A stretch of DNA of 64,000 nucleotides, from positions 35,306-99,305 of the forward strand of contig NZ_JAYSDK010000018.1 in NCBI RefSeq assembly GCF_041914405.1, in the 5' to 3' direction. This stretch comes from Zoogloea sp041914405. Lineage in GTDB: Bacteria; Pseudomonadota; Gammaproteobacteria; Burkholderiales; Rhodocyclaceae. Under the pieces are notes generated by a model, which saw only the letters and a list, made by a program, of their open reading frames with translations, had not been told where the DNA came from and ran no database searches. Each line of letters begins with the position of its first letter. The stretch's first letter is position 1. A program made the translations under genes and the position numbers. Below are positions 33,587 through 41,964 of the stretch, piece by piece.

Positions 33587-33871
33587 GCCTCTCAGGTAAC
33601 GGAGGAACCTGTATGTAAGGCTTGCGGGTTCCTCGGCGCAGCGTCAGCGCCGTGGCTTCCAGGCGACCAGGTAAGGACAATGCGGGCTTCCCAGTCTGAG
33701 ATTGCTTCAGGAGTCCGCCATGTCCGGTATGGCCGTCATCCTCGAATGAGCAGCAGGCCGTAGAGTGAGCGAAGACTGACGACCTCTTCGAGTGCCATTC
33801 CTGCACCTCGAAATTTGGCGGGGATGATTGAATTGCGCCAGGCCATGCAAAGACAGCCAATGCCGTAGACG

Positions 33872-33904
33872 CAAAAAATGGGTTGAGGGGGAGATCCTCA
33901 ACCC
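33872..33904 (-). terminator. Rho-independent terminator of the ethanolamine operon
   Basis: On the minus strand a 9-bp stem (GGGTTGAGG / CCTCAACCC, 33904 to 33880) is followed by ATTTTTTG (33879 to 33872). It starts 27 bases after the eutC stop. The rest of the 33587-33931 gap contains only a weak 8-bp hairpin (33602-33634) and no gene. Confidence 0.85.
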
Positions 33905-33931
33905 AAAAAGGTGACATCAACTACAAAGGGA

Positions 33932-34726
33932 CTACTCCAGAAGAAAGTTCTGCCCAACCCGGCCAAGGCGCTGGGGCGCGGCCGCGGTCTCGTCCTTCAG
34001 CATCACGCCGGACAGCTCCCGCCGGAAGGCTTCGGTGACCAGGTACATCAGCTTGTGGATCGCCTCGCCGTACTCAAGGCCGTCCTTGCGCACGTTGGAG
34101 ATGCAGTTGCGCTGCGCGTCGTTGATGCCCGGCTGCGGAGCCCAGGTGAGGTAGATGCCCATGCTGTCGGGCGAGCTCAACCCCGGTCGTTCGCCGATCA
34201 ACACGATTACCAGCTTTGCGCCGAGCGCCTTGGCAATCGGGTCCCCGATGGCAACCCGGCCCTGACGCACGATGCTGATCGGCGCCACCGTGAAGGTCTG
34301 CTTGGCGAGCTCGGGCATCAGCAGGTCCAGGAAAGGCAGGGCGTTCTGCTCGATGGCGAAGGCGGACAGCCCGTCCACCACCACGATGGAGATGTCGCAT
34401 TCGGCTCGCGCATCGGCGAAGGCTTGCAGTTGCGCCGTCGACGCATCGGACGGAATCCGCCCGAGGTCCGGCCGCTGCAGATAGATTGCCCGGTCCTGGG
34501 CCGCGCTGTGCACCATGAAGCTGCGCCAGCCGCGCGTGTCCAGCGCCATGCGCAGCGCCTGCTCGTCGAGCGGGTGATGCACCGCGTTGCGGGCCCGCGC
34601 GTGGGCGAACTGGAATTCCAGGTGTGGGCGCGTCGGCAGGCTGGTGCCGGCCCGCCCGAGTCCGATGCGGGCCTGGGTAAAGCGCGTCAGCACGTGCCAC
34701 AGGTTCGGGGTGAGGATGTCGCTCAT
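33932..34726 (-). CDS. eutC: Ethanolamine ammonia-lyase small subunit
   Basis: A 264-residue subunit of the adenosylcobalamin enzyme that splits ethanolamine to acetaldehyde and ammonia. Family motifs include 'ARIGLGRAGTSLPTRPHLEF', 'HARARNAVHHPLDEQALRM', 'VVVDGLSAFAIEQNALPFL' and 'IGERPGLSSPDSMGIYLTW'. EutC provides much of the B12 site. It starts one base after the eutB stop and is followed by a strong terminator. No microcompartment shell genes, eutA reactivase or acetaldehyde dehydrogenase are in the window, so acetaldehyde must be handled elsewhere. Confidence 0.95.
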   Translation of the reverse strand: MSDILTPNLWHVLTRFTQARIGLGRAGTSLPTRPHLEFQFAHARARNAVHHPLDEQALRMALDTRGWRSFMVHSAAQDRAIYLQRPDLGRIPSDASTAQLQAFADARAECDISIVVVDGLSAFAIEQNALPFLDLLMPELAKQTFTVAPISIVRQGRVAIGDPIAKALGAKLVIVLIGERPGLSSPDSMGIYLTWAPQPGINDAQRNCISNVRKDGLEYGEAIHKLMYLVTEAFRRELSGVMLKDETAAAPQRLGRVGQNFLLE

Positions 34727-34727
34727 G

Positions 34728-36119
34728 TCAGACTCCCAGCTTGCGGATGCTGTCGAGGAAAATCCCCGGCGTCTTGTCGGCGAGGATCTTCGCGTCGCCG
34801 GAGAAGATGCCGACCCGCTGCAGCCAGGCCTCGAACTCGGGCGCCGGCCGCGAGCCGAGCACCTTCCTCACGTAGAGCGCGTCGTGGAAGGATGTGGTCT
34901 GGTAATTGAGCATCACGTCGTCCGAGCCGGGGATGCCCATTACGAAGTTGATCCCGGCCACGGCGAGCAGCGTCAGCAGCATGTCCATGTCGTTCTGGTC
35001 GGCCTCGGCGTGGTTCGTGTAGCACACGTCGCAGCCCATCGGCACGCCCAGCAATTTGCCGCAGAAGTGGTCCTCGAGGCCGGCGCGGATGATCTGCTTG
35101 CCGTCGTACAGATACTCCGGGCCAATGAAGCCGACCACGGTATTGACGAGGAAGGGCGAGAATTCCCGCGCCACCGCGTAGGCCCGTGCCTCGCAGGTCT
35201 GCTGGTCGACGCCGTGGTGGGCGTTGGCTGACAGCGCGCTGCCTTGCCCGGTTTCGAAATACATCACGTTCTGGCCGACGGTGCCGCGCCCGAGGGCGCG
35301 GGCCGCCTCGTAACCCTCGCGGAGAATCCCCAGGTTGATACCGAAGCTGCGGTTCGCCGCCTCGGTGCCGGCAATCGACTGGAACACCAGATCCAGCGGC
35401 GCGCCGCGGTTGATCGCCTCGATGCTGGTCGTCACGTGGGTCAGTACGCAGGATTGGGTCGGAATCTCGTAGCGGCGGATTACCGCGTCAAGCATCTGGA
35501 TCAGCGTGATCACCGCGTTCACGTTGTCAGTGGCCGGGTTGATGCCGATCACTGCGTCGCCGTTGCCGTACATCAGCCCGTCGACGACGCTCGCCGACAC
35601 GCCCGCCGGATCGTCCGTCGGATGATTGGGCTGCAGGCGGGTGGATAGCCGGCCGGGCAGGCCGACGGTGGTGCGGAAGGCGGTGACGACGCGGCATTTC
35701 TTGGCCACCAGGATCAGGTCCTGGATGCGCATGATCTTCGACACCGCCGCCGCCATCTCGGGCGTTAGGCCCGGCGCGAGGCGTGCCAGAGAGTCTTCCG
35801 TCGCCAGGTCGGACAGCAGCCAGTTGCGGAAATCGCCAACCGTCAGGTGCACCACCGGCTGGAAGGCTTCCGCGTCATGGCGGTCGATGATGAGGCGGGT
35901 GACCTCGTCCTGCTCGTAGGGGATGACAGTTTCCGACAGGAACTGCGCCAGCGGGACTTCAGCGAGCGCCATCTGGGCGGCGACCCGCTCCTCGTAGTCG
36001 GCCGCCGCGACGCCGGCGAGGTAGTCGCCGGAGCGGGCCGGCGACGCCTTGGCCAGCAGATCCCGCAGATCCTGGAACCGGTAGACCTTGTGGTCGACAG
36101 TATGGGAGTACATCGGCAT
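34728..36119 (-). CDS. eutB: Ethanolamine ammonia-lyase large subunit
   Basis: The catalytic TIM-barrel subunit (463 residues) that binds ethanolamine and generates the radical with B12. Typical blocks are 'KIMRIQDLILVAKKCRVVTA', 'GVSASVVDGLMYGNGDAVIG', 'INPATDNVNAVITLIQML', 'FETGQGSALSANAHHGVDQQ' and 'NHAEADQNDMDMLL'. AAGGA seven bases before ATG 36119 favours this start over the ATG two codons on. It lies 57 bases after the permease gene and overlaps none. It belongs to the permease-eutBC type rather than the large eut microcompartment operon. Confidence 0.97.
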   Translation of the reverse strand: MPMYSHTVDHKVYRFQDLRDLLAKASPARSGDYLAGVAAADYEERVAAQMALAEVPLAQFLSETVIPYEQDEVTRLIIDRHDAEAFQPVVHLTVGDFRNWLLSDLATEDSLARLAPGLTPEMAAAVSKIMRIQDLILVAKKCRVVTAFRTTVGLPGRLSTRLQPNHPTDDPAGVSASVVDGLMYGNGDAVIGINPATDNVNAVITLIQMLDAVIRRYEIPTQSCVLTHVTTSIEAINRGAPLDLVFQSIAGTEAANRSFGINLGILREGYEAARALGRGTVGQNVMYFETGQGSALSANAHHGVDQQTCEARAYAVAREFSPFLVNTVVGFIGPEYLYDGKQIIRAGLEDHFCGKLLGVPMGCDVCYTNHAEADQNDMDMLLTLLAVAGINFVMGIPGSDDVMLNYQTTSFHDALYVRKVLGSRPAPEFEAWLQRVGIFSGDAKILADKTPGIFLDSIRKLGV

Positions 36120-36176
36120 GGGGTGTTCCTTGCTTCTCTGCCGCGGGGGCCGGGGCGATGCCCGGCCCCCGCACGG

Positions 36177-37628
36177 TTAGGCCTTGGCCTTCGAAGTGAG
36201 CTGCTGCTCCAGTTGCATCTCTTCTGCGGATTCGAGCATGTCGTCCAGCGGCGCGGTCTCGCGTTGCCCCTTGACGGCGATGAAGACGACGTAGCCGACC
36301 ACCAGCAGGCCGAAGAAGACCGCGGCCACCGCGCCGTTGTAGTAGATCATTGTGGCGAGGCAGACCACTGCGCCGATCAGCGCGAACAGCGGGAAGTAGG
36401 GGTAGAAGGGCGCCTTGAAAGGCCGCTCCATGCCCGGCTCGGATTTGCGCAGCTTGAACAGGGACAGCATGCTGACGATGTACATCACGATCGCGCCGAA
36501 CACCGACATGGTCACGATGTTGGCGGTCAGGGTCTGGCCACCGAACTGGATCAGCTCGTCACTGTAGATCGCCGCGATGCCGACCACGCCGCCGGACAGG
36601 ATCGCCCGGTGCGGCGTCTTGAAGCGCGGATGCACCTCGGCGAACCATTGCGGCAGGTAGCTGGCACGGGCCAGCGCGAAAATCTGCCGCGAATAGCCGA
36701 GGATGATGCCGTGGAAGGACGCAATCAGGCCGAACATGCCCAGCCACACCAGCATGTGAGTCCAGCCGCTGTTCTCGCCGACGATGTACTTCATGGCCTT
36801 CGGCAGCGGGTCGTTGATGTTCGACAGCTGGGTCCAGTCGCCGGCGGCGCCCGCAAAGATCATCACGCCGATGGCCAGCACGAGGAGGGTGAGGATCCCG
36901 GTCGTGTAGGCGATGGGGATCGAGCGCTTCGGATCCTTCGCCTCTTCCGCCGCCATGGCGACGCCTTCGATGGCCAGGAAGAACCAGATCGCGAACGGCA
37001 CCGCCGCGAAGATGCCCGGCACCGCATCCATGCTGAACGTGTCGTGGCCGGCCCAGCCGCCCTTCATCAGGTTGCTGATCGAGAAGCCCGGCGCGACGAC
37101 GCCCATGAACACCAGCAGCTCGAAGATCGCCATCAGCGTCACGACCAGCTCGAAGGTGGCAGCGATCTGCACGCCGACGATGTTGAGCCCCATGAAGACG
37201 AGGTAGGCGCCCACCGCCACATGCTTGGGGTCCAGCCCCGGGAACTGCACGTTCATGTAGGCACCGATCGCCAGTGCGATGGCCGGCGGCGCGAACAGGA
37301 ACTCGACCAGCGTCGCCGTCCCGGCCAGGTAGCCGCCGAAGGGTCCGAAGGCATGGCGCGCATACGCAAAGGGGCCGCCTGCATGGGGAATGGAGGTGGT
37401 CAGCTCGGTAAAGCTGAAGATGAAGGTGGCGTACATGGCGGCGATGAAGATCGCCGTCACGAAGAAGCCCAGCGTGCCGGCCGCAGCCCAGCCGTAGCTC
37501 CACCCGAAATATTCGCCGGAGATCACCAGCCCGACCGCGATGCCCCACAACTGCCAGGTGCCGAGGGTCTTGCTGAGCTCATGGTGCGTCACGCTGCCGA
37601 CGTGCTTGCCGTGCTTTTCAAGTTCCAT
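36177..37628 (-). CDS. eat: Ethanolamine permease (APC superfamily)
   Basis: An integral membrane transporter of 483 residues with about 12 helices. The N-terminal 'LGTWQLWGIAVGLVISGEYF' and 'WGYGWAAAGTLGF'-like region, 'FTELTTSIPHAGGPFAYARH' and 'FAIEG/AAEEAKDPKRSIPIAY'-type blocks match the eat ethanolamine permease group. ATG 37628 is chosen because GGAGG is 10 bases upstream; the ATG at 37637 sits almost on top of that site. It is 20 bases after the outer-membrane protein gene and upstream of eutBC, supplying ethanolamine to the lyase. Confidence 0.88.
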   Translation of the reverse strand: MELEKHGKHVGSVTHHELSKTLGTWQLWGIAVGLVISGEYFGWSYGWAAAGTLGFFVTAIFIAAMYATFIFSFTELTTSIPHAGGPFAYARHAFGPFGGYLAGTATLVEFLFAPPAIALAIGAYMNVQFPGLDPKHVAVGAYLVFMGLNIVGVQIAATFELVVTLMAIFELLVFMGVVAPGFSISNLMKGGWAGHDTFSMDAVPGIFAAVPFAIWFFLAIEGVAMAAEEAKDPKRSIPIAYTTGILTLLVLAIGVMIFAGAAGDWTQLSNINDPLPKAMKYIVGENSGWTHMLVWLGMFGLIASFHGIILGYSRQIFALARASYLPQWFAEVHPRFKTPHRAILSGGVVGIAAIYSDELIQFGGQTLTANIVTMSVFGAIVMYIVSMLSLFKLRKSEPGMERPFKAPFYPYFPLFALIGAVVCLATMIYYNGAVAAVFFGLLVVGYVVFIAVKGQRETAPLDDMLESAEEMQLEQQLTSKAKA

Positions 37629-37648
37629 GGATGCCATTCCTCCTCGGG

Positions 37649-38533
37649 TCAGAACGCACGGGCGATCGAGACGACTGCGCGGGTCCGGGCGACGCTGTCG
37701 GTGTCACCGCTGCCGGTCAGCGCCGCGTAGTGCTTGAACGCATCCGGCCGGGTCGTCGCCCAGACGGACAGCCCCAGGCTCCAGTTGTCGGCCAGCGTCT
37801 TGTTCACGCCGATCCGCGCGTAGGACCAGTTGAGGCCGGTGCTGTGGGCGATCCATTCCCGCCCGAGCTGCAGCGACACATTGACCGACTCCATCACATC
37901 GTAGGACGCGCCCAGCTCGGCATATTGGGAGCCGCGGGTTGATCCGGTCACGCCAGCCCGCGGGTCTTCCGCCGAGAATACGCCCGGCGCGGAATTATTG
38001 ACGTTCCAGCCGTAGAAGCGCGTCAGCGTGCGGCCGTATTTCACCGATAGCCAGTCGTAGCTGATCCCGATTGAGGGCTCCAGCGTATTCGGCTTTGAAG
38101 ACGTGAAGGTCTTTCCGTCCAGCGCCTTGCGGTAATCGCCGCACGGGTAATAGACGTAGAGCATATTGAGATCGAGGGTGAACAGCGAGCCCAGCCCGGT
38201 CTTGTAGCCGACGTAATAGTCCGTTTCGAGATTGGCCCCCGGAACCCATTTCTCCGAAACATTGGAGGCCCAGAAGCCGGCATATACGCCCGAGGCATGC
38301 TTGAGATCGACGCCGAATTGCAGTGCCGGCCCGCCGAAGGTCTGGCTCAGGCCGCGCCAGACGTAATCGTTGCTGAAGGAAACATTGCCCGTCATCGAAT
38401 AGCCCGGTGCCGCCGGCGTGGCGCCGGATTGCTCGGCAGCCCAGGACGGAGCGCTGAGAAGAAAACCCGAAGCCATCCCCAATGCGGCATAGCGCGCAAC
38501 GCGCAGGCCGCAGCCTTGAAACTTGATCACCAT
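37649..38533 (-). CDS. TorF-family putative outer-membrane porin
   Basis: A 294-residue exported beta-barrel protein. The signal peptide ends near 'SAPSWAAEQ'. Then 'MTGNVSFSNDYVWRGLSQTF' and 'FGVDLKHASGVYAGFWASNV', followed by 'ETDYYVGY', are the signature of the Gcw_chp/TorF family; the final residue is Phe. ATG 38533 with GGAGACA upstream starts the signal peptide. It is the first gene of the ethanolamine operon and is divergent from the AraC regulator, so it is probably the uptake channel for ethanolamine or its precursor. Confidence 0.82.
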   Translation of the reverse strand: MVIKFQGCGLRVARYAALGMASGFLLSAPSWAAEQSGATPAAPGYSMTGNVSFSNDYVWRGLSQTFGGPALQFGVDLKHASGVYAGFWASNVSEKWVPGANLETDYYVGYKTGLGSLFTLDLNMLYVYYPCGDYRKALDGKTFTSSKPNTLEPSIGISYDWLSVKYGRTLTRFYGWNVNNSAPGVFSAEDPRAGVTGSTRGSQYAELGASYDVMESVNVSLQLGREWIAHSTGLNWSYARIGVNKTLADNWSLGLSVWATTRPDAFKHYAALTGSGDTDSVARTRAVVSIARAF

Positions 38534-38819
38534 TGTCTCCTCGTTATGGATATAGGGGACTGCGTACCGCTTTCCGCGTCCCTTCCGTAACGTTAAGTCA
38601 GCGCCCAATGCGCCGCTATCGCAAATCGGCAGACCTGAAGTAGAGCTTCAAGATGCTGATTTAAATGGGGATCTTCGTTGTTGGGCGTACCTCTGCCGGT
38701 TCGTCGTCAAGCGCAAGGCGGCGCGTGCTGTCCAAAATCGGCAAGTGTGCGACCGACGGCGACACCTCTTGCCGCCGCTATTTATCGTGATACTGTATTC
38801 CCGCTTCCAGGAATTCGAG
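38534..38819. other. Divergent promoter region, ethanolamine operon / AraC regulator
   Basis: About 290 bases separate the divergent genes. I found no clear sigma-54 or sigma-70 consensus and no obvious long palindrome. The regulator's sites are expected here. Confidence 0.4.
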
Positions 38820-39821
38820 ATGAACGATTCGTCCCTTACGCGGCTACCCTTTTCAGAGAAAACAGCGGAAAGTGAGAACCACATCCGCTCCGTCCGCACG
38901 TCGGATCTGGAAGAACAGGCCGCCCAGTTGAAGGGCTGGCAGCAGCATTACTCGCAGCTTTCCGCAGGGGCCTTCAAAGGGGAATTCAAGGAGCTCGATT
39001 TTCCCGGTCTCCAATTGTTTTTCGAGACGACCAGCAGCACGCTTTTCCAGACCGGTGCAATGCCGCCGGATATCGTCGCCATCGGCTTGCCATTGGCGTA
39101 TGAGGGTGACGGCCATTTTTGCGGCGAATCCATGTCCACCGCGGCATTGCATTGTTTTGCGGGGCAGGGCGGATTCGAATATTTGTCGCCGGAAGGCCTG
39201 GTCATGTCGGGCATCGTCATCCGGGCCTCCGACCTGCTCGATCAACTCAGCCGATCCGAAGCGGAAAAAGTCGCCCAGGTGCTCGAAAGACCGCAACTGG
39301 TCAAGGTGGACGAAAAGAGCATCGCCTCCCTGCGCAGCTTCATCACCGGCATTTCGCTGATGGCCGAACGCGCCCCGCAGACCCTCGAAAGCGACTATCT
39401 GCTGCACTCTCTCGGGCAGTCCATCGCCAACGCCTTCATCGATACGATGCTGACGCGCATCGATACCGAGACGGTGCGCATGAGCAATGCCCAGCGCCTC
39501 AAGCTCATCAAGAACGTGCGTGACATCGTCGTCGGCACGCCGGATACACCGCCGAGCATCCAGGAACTCTGCGACACCCTCAACGTGAGTCGCCGCACGC
39601 TGCAGAACTGCTTTCAGGTCGGCCTGAACTGCACGCCGCTGGATTTCATCAAGATCGTCCGCCTCAACGGCGTCCGCGCCATGCTCCGGCACTGCGCCAC
39701 CGTCTCCGAAGCCGCATCCCACTGGGGCTTCTGGCACTTCGGCAACTTCGCGCGGGATTACCGCGCCTTGTTCGGCACGCTGCCTTCCCTAGAGCATGGG
39801 CAGTTGCAGAAATCGCGCTAG
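38820..39821 (+). CDS. AraC-family regulator (EutR-like)
   Basis: A 333-residue regulator with two C-terminal helix-turn-helix units: 'PSIQELCDTLNVSRRTLQNC' and 'FIKIVRLNGVRAMLRHCATV'. 'AASHWGFWHFGNFARDYRAL' and 'FG' complete the AraC signature. The N-terminal 230 residues are a sensor domain of the EutR type ('LKGWQQHYSQLSAGAFKGEF'). ATG 38820 with AGGA upstream is used; the longer frame adds residues without similarity. It is divergent from the ethanolamine operon, and its E. coli relative EutR responds to ethanolamine plus adenosylcobalamin, so control of that operon is likely. Confidence 0.85.
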   Translation: MNDSSLTRLPFSEKTAESENHIRSVRTSDLEEQAAQLKGWQQHYSQLSAGAFKGEFKELDFPGLQLFFETTSSTLFQTGAMPPDIVAIGLPLAYEGDGHFCGESMSTAALHCFAGQGGFEYLSPEGLVMSGIVIRASDLLDQLSRSEAEKVAQVLERPQLVKVDEKSIASLRSFITGISLMAERAPQTLESDYLLHSLGQSIANAFIDTMLTRIDTETVRMSNAQRLKLIKNVRDIVVGTPDTPPSIQELCDTLNVSRRTLQNCFQVGLNCTPLDFIKIVRLNGVRAMLRHCATVSEAASHWGFWHFGNFARDYRALFGTLPSLEHGQLQKSR

Positions 39822-39948
39822 CCATCCGACGCCTGCCCCGCGTTCTCGCTGTACTTGCGCCATCCTGGCTGCCGATCAACAAAAAAATTTATGGATCGAT
39901 CAGAACAATCAAATCCGGTCTGACTGTTCTGACGGTACTCTGTCGGCT

Positions 39949-40014
39949 GTCTCCTCCACCCTCCTCCTTTGGTGTGGATTAAGCCCAGGCCCGCATAGCG
40001 CCTGGGTTTTTTTT
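39949..40014 (+). terminator. Strong terminator after a CU-rich leader (possible small RNA)
   Basis: CCCAGGC (39984-39990) pairs with GCCTGGG (40000-40006) and is followed by eight T's. About 30 bases upstream lie two anti-Shine-Dalgarno-like runs, CTCCTCCACCCTCCTCC (39952-39968). The terminator could serve the AraC gene 160 bases upstream, but the CU-rich run resembles the regulatory stretch of small RNAs. No promoter was identified. Confidence 0.6.
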
Positions 40015-40077
40015 CGTCCTGCGTGGGTAAATTGTAAGTATTAACCCCTACATGAACTCTTGTGCTAGAGTCGCCGC

Positions 40078-40188
40078 CGACATGGAGGAGCCGCAGGAGG
40101 CGCAACACAGACAACCATCAAATACAGTTGCCTTCCTGTAGTTGGAGTGAGAACGGGACTGCTCAGATTGCTGGGCAGTCCCTTTTTT
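40078..40188 (+). ncRNA. Candidate small RNA with own terminator
   Basis: A 12-bp stem with one G-U pair (40155-40166 / 40171-40182), loop ATTG and six T's forms a near-ideal terminator only about 170 bases after the previous one. No open reading frame lies between. An extended -10-like TGCTAGAGT (40063-40071) could start an RNA of about 110 bases that contains GGAGGAG and CAGGAGG, complementary in type to the CU-rich run upstream. No -35 is visible. Confidence 0.35.
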
Positions 40189-40273
40189 GTTGTCAAAATC
40201 CATTAAAAGTGATCTTCCTCATATCCATTTCATGAGCCTTGCGTAAAGTCTCAGGAAAAAGAATGGATTGAAG

Positions 40274-40687
40274 ATGTCGCTCGAATGGCATGACCGCCTC
40301 CAGGTAGATGGAGCTCAGATCGATAAGCAGCATCAGCAGCTTTTTGCGCTGTGTGATTGCCTGCCAGTACAAACGAGCACTGGCAATCCTCCCGTTCACC
40401 GGGACATTCATGAGATCCTCAATGACTTCGCCGCGCTGCTGAATAGCCATTTCGCGCACGAAGAGATGCTCCTGGAACTGAACAGATGCCCTGGCTTGGT
40501 CGAGCATCAGCGAGAGCACATGGCGATCCAGGAACTGGTCGCTGACTTGCTATGCAGTTGCATGAGCAGCGGCGTAGATCTGCGGTTGCTACAGGAGATC
40601 ATCAAGAACTACCTGGGCACGCACATCGTCGACTGGGATCTTAAGGACAAGGCTTTTCTGGCCAGCGCCGTGGCCGGAACCCTGTAA
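40274..40687 (+). CDS. Bacteriohemerythrin
   Basis: A 137-residue di-iron oxygen-binding protein. The ligand pattern is complete: His20 ('IDKQHQQLF'), His59-x3-Glu63 ('HFAHEEMLL'), His78-x3-His82 ('HQREHM') and His117-x4-Asp122 ('HIVDWD'). Single-domain hemerythrins store or deliver oxygen or buffer it near sensors and methane or respiratory enzymes. ATG 40274 is preferred over the TTG at 40268. It is a single gene near the candidate small RNA and the stomatin gene; no partner is clear. Confidence 0.92.
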   Translation: MSLEWHDRLQVDGAQIDKQHQQLFALCDCLPVQTSTGNPPVHRDIHEILNDFAALLNSHFAHEEMLLELNRCPGLVEHQREHMAIQELVADLLCSCMSSGVDLRLLQEIIKNYLGTHIVDWDLKDKAFLASAVAGTL

Positions 40688-40852
40688 GCGTGGCCTTTGG
40701 ACAAGGGCAGTCTCATAACGGATCGACGTTCGTCAGCAGTCCCCGCGCTCTTTGCTCCCTGAACGTATCACCAGCACACCGATCGGCGTAGTCTAGGTGT
40801 ACGGGATGCCTCTCCCGGGTGTTCCGCAATCTTCAGGAACAGGAGGCAGCAA

Positions 40853-41626
40853 ATGTTTTGGGATGCAGTTGAAATCGGCTTCTTCACGCCGTTTCTGATT
40901 CTCGCGGCAATCCTCTTCCTCGCCTCGGCCATTCGTATCTTCCGCGAGTACGAGCGGGGCGTCGTCTTCACCCTGGGCCGCTTCCAGCAGGTGAAGGGGC
41001 CGGGGCTGGTAATCATCATCCCCGGCATCCAGCAGGCCGTGCGGGTCGATCTGCGCACCGTCGTGCTGGAAGTGCCCACCCAGGACGTGATCTCGAAGGA
41101 CAACGTCTCGGTCAAGGTCAGCGCCGTGATCTACTTCCGCGTGGTGGACCCGCAAAAGGCGATCATCCAGGTCGTCGATTTTATGAACGCCACCAGCCAG
41201 CTCGCGCAGACCATGCTGCGCTCAGTGCTTGGCAAGCATCTGCTCGACGACATGTTGTCCGAGCGCGAAAGGCTGAACCTGGACATCCAGCAAGCCCTCG
41301 ACACGCAAACCGACGCCTGGGGCATCAAGGTCTCCAACGTCGAGATCAAGCAGGTGGACCTTACGGAATCCATGGTCCGCGCCATTGCCAGGCAGGCTGA
41401 AGCGGAGCGGGAGCGGCGCGCCAAGGTGATCCACGCCGAAGGCGAGCTGCAGGCCTCCGAAAAACTCTTCCAGGCCGCCAGGATCCTGGCGCAGGAACCG
41501 CAGGCCATCCAGCTGCGCTACCTCGAAACGCTCACGGTGATCGGTGCCGACAAAAACACTACCGTCGTCTTCCCGCTGCCGATGGATGTCATTGCCCCGT
41601 TTCTCAAGAAGGATACCGGCAACTAG
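40853..41626 (+). CDS. Slipin / stomatin-like SPFH protein
   Basis: A membrane protein of 257 residues. One N-terminal TM helix ('GFFTPFLILAAILFLASAI') is followed by an SPFH domain ('IFREYERGVVFTLGRFQQVK', 'PGLVIIIPGIQQAVRVDLRT', 'VPTQDVISKDNVSVKVSAVI') and a coiled coil rich in Glu/Arg with 'RQAEAERERRAKVIHAEGEL'. Family members organise membrane microdomains and regulate proteases such as HflB or an NfeD partner. AGGAGG before the ATG supports the start. No intact nfeD gene is adjacent. Confidence 0.92.
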   Translation: MFWDAVEIGFFTPFLILAAILFLASAIRIFREYERGVVFTLGRFQQVKGPGLVIIIPGIQQAVRVDLRTVVLEVPTQDVISKDNVSVKVSAVIYFRVVDPQKAIIQVVDFMNATSQLAQTMLRSVLGKHLLDDMLSERERLNLDIQQALDTQTDAWGIKVSNVEIKQVDLTESMVRAIARQAEAERERRAKVIHAEGELQASEKLFQAARILAQEPQAIQLRYLETLTVIGADKNTTVVFPLPMDVIAPFLKKDTGN

Positions 41627-41964
41627 CCCAACAACACCGTCGCGCCTAGCTCCACGCCCACAAGAAGCAGGAGTCGGAAGAGGAGGGTAGCAAGACAACC
41701 GCTGCGCAGCCTTCCGCCAAGGTGACGGATGGCACGCTGGGGACCAATGTGGATGAGTCTGCGTAAGGGTGCTGTACCTTGCTATAAGCCGGAATATCTA
41801 GACTTGGCAGGCAGATTGTGCATAAAGTGAAGATGTAAAATTTGGGCCAAGATCAAGAAATGCTCCATTCCGCAGCTCCACAGCATCCGAAAAGAAAATT
41901 AACCTTTCTTTCGGGGGAGCTCGGACGAAATAAGGAGTGCCCGGTGCTTTTTTCCGGGAGATTG
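41627..41964 (+). other. Intergenic region with coding-like remnant
   Basis: After the stomatin stop, a short frame at about 41658-41766 reads a lysine/glutamate-rich tail ('KKQESEEEGSKTTAAQPSAK') to a TAA but has a TAG upstream and no start or ribosome site. It may be the decayed end of a gene. The remaining part, A+T-rich from about 41770, probably carries the promoter of the next kinase. Confidence 0.3.

Noticed and set aside
35847..37730. 627-codon plus-strand open frame opposite eutB and the permease
   Set aside because: His/Asp/Glu/Gly-rich shadow translation. The minus strand carries two well-known families.
40193..40519. Minus-strand frame opposite the hemerythrin gene
   Set aside because: The plus strand has all hemerythrin iron ligands; the minus frame has no similarity and starts inside the gene.
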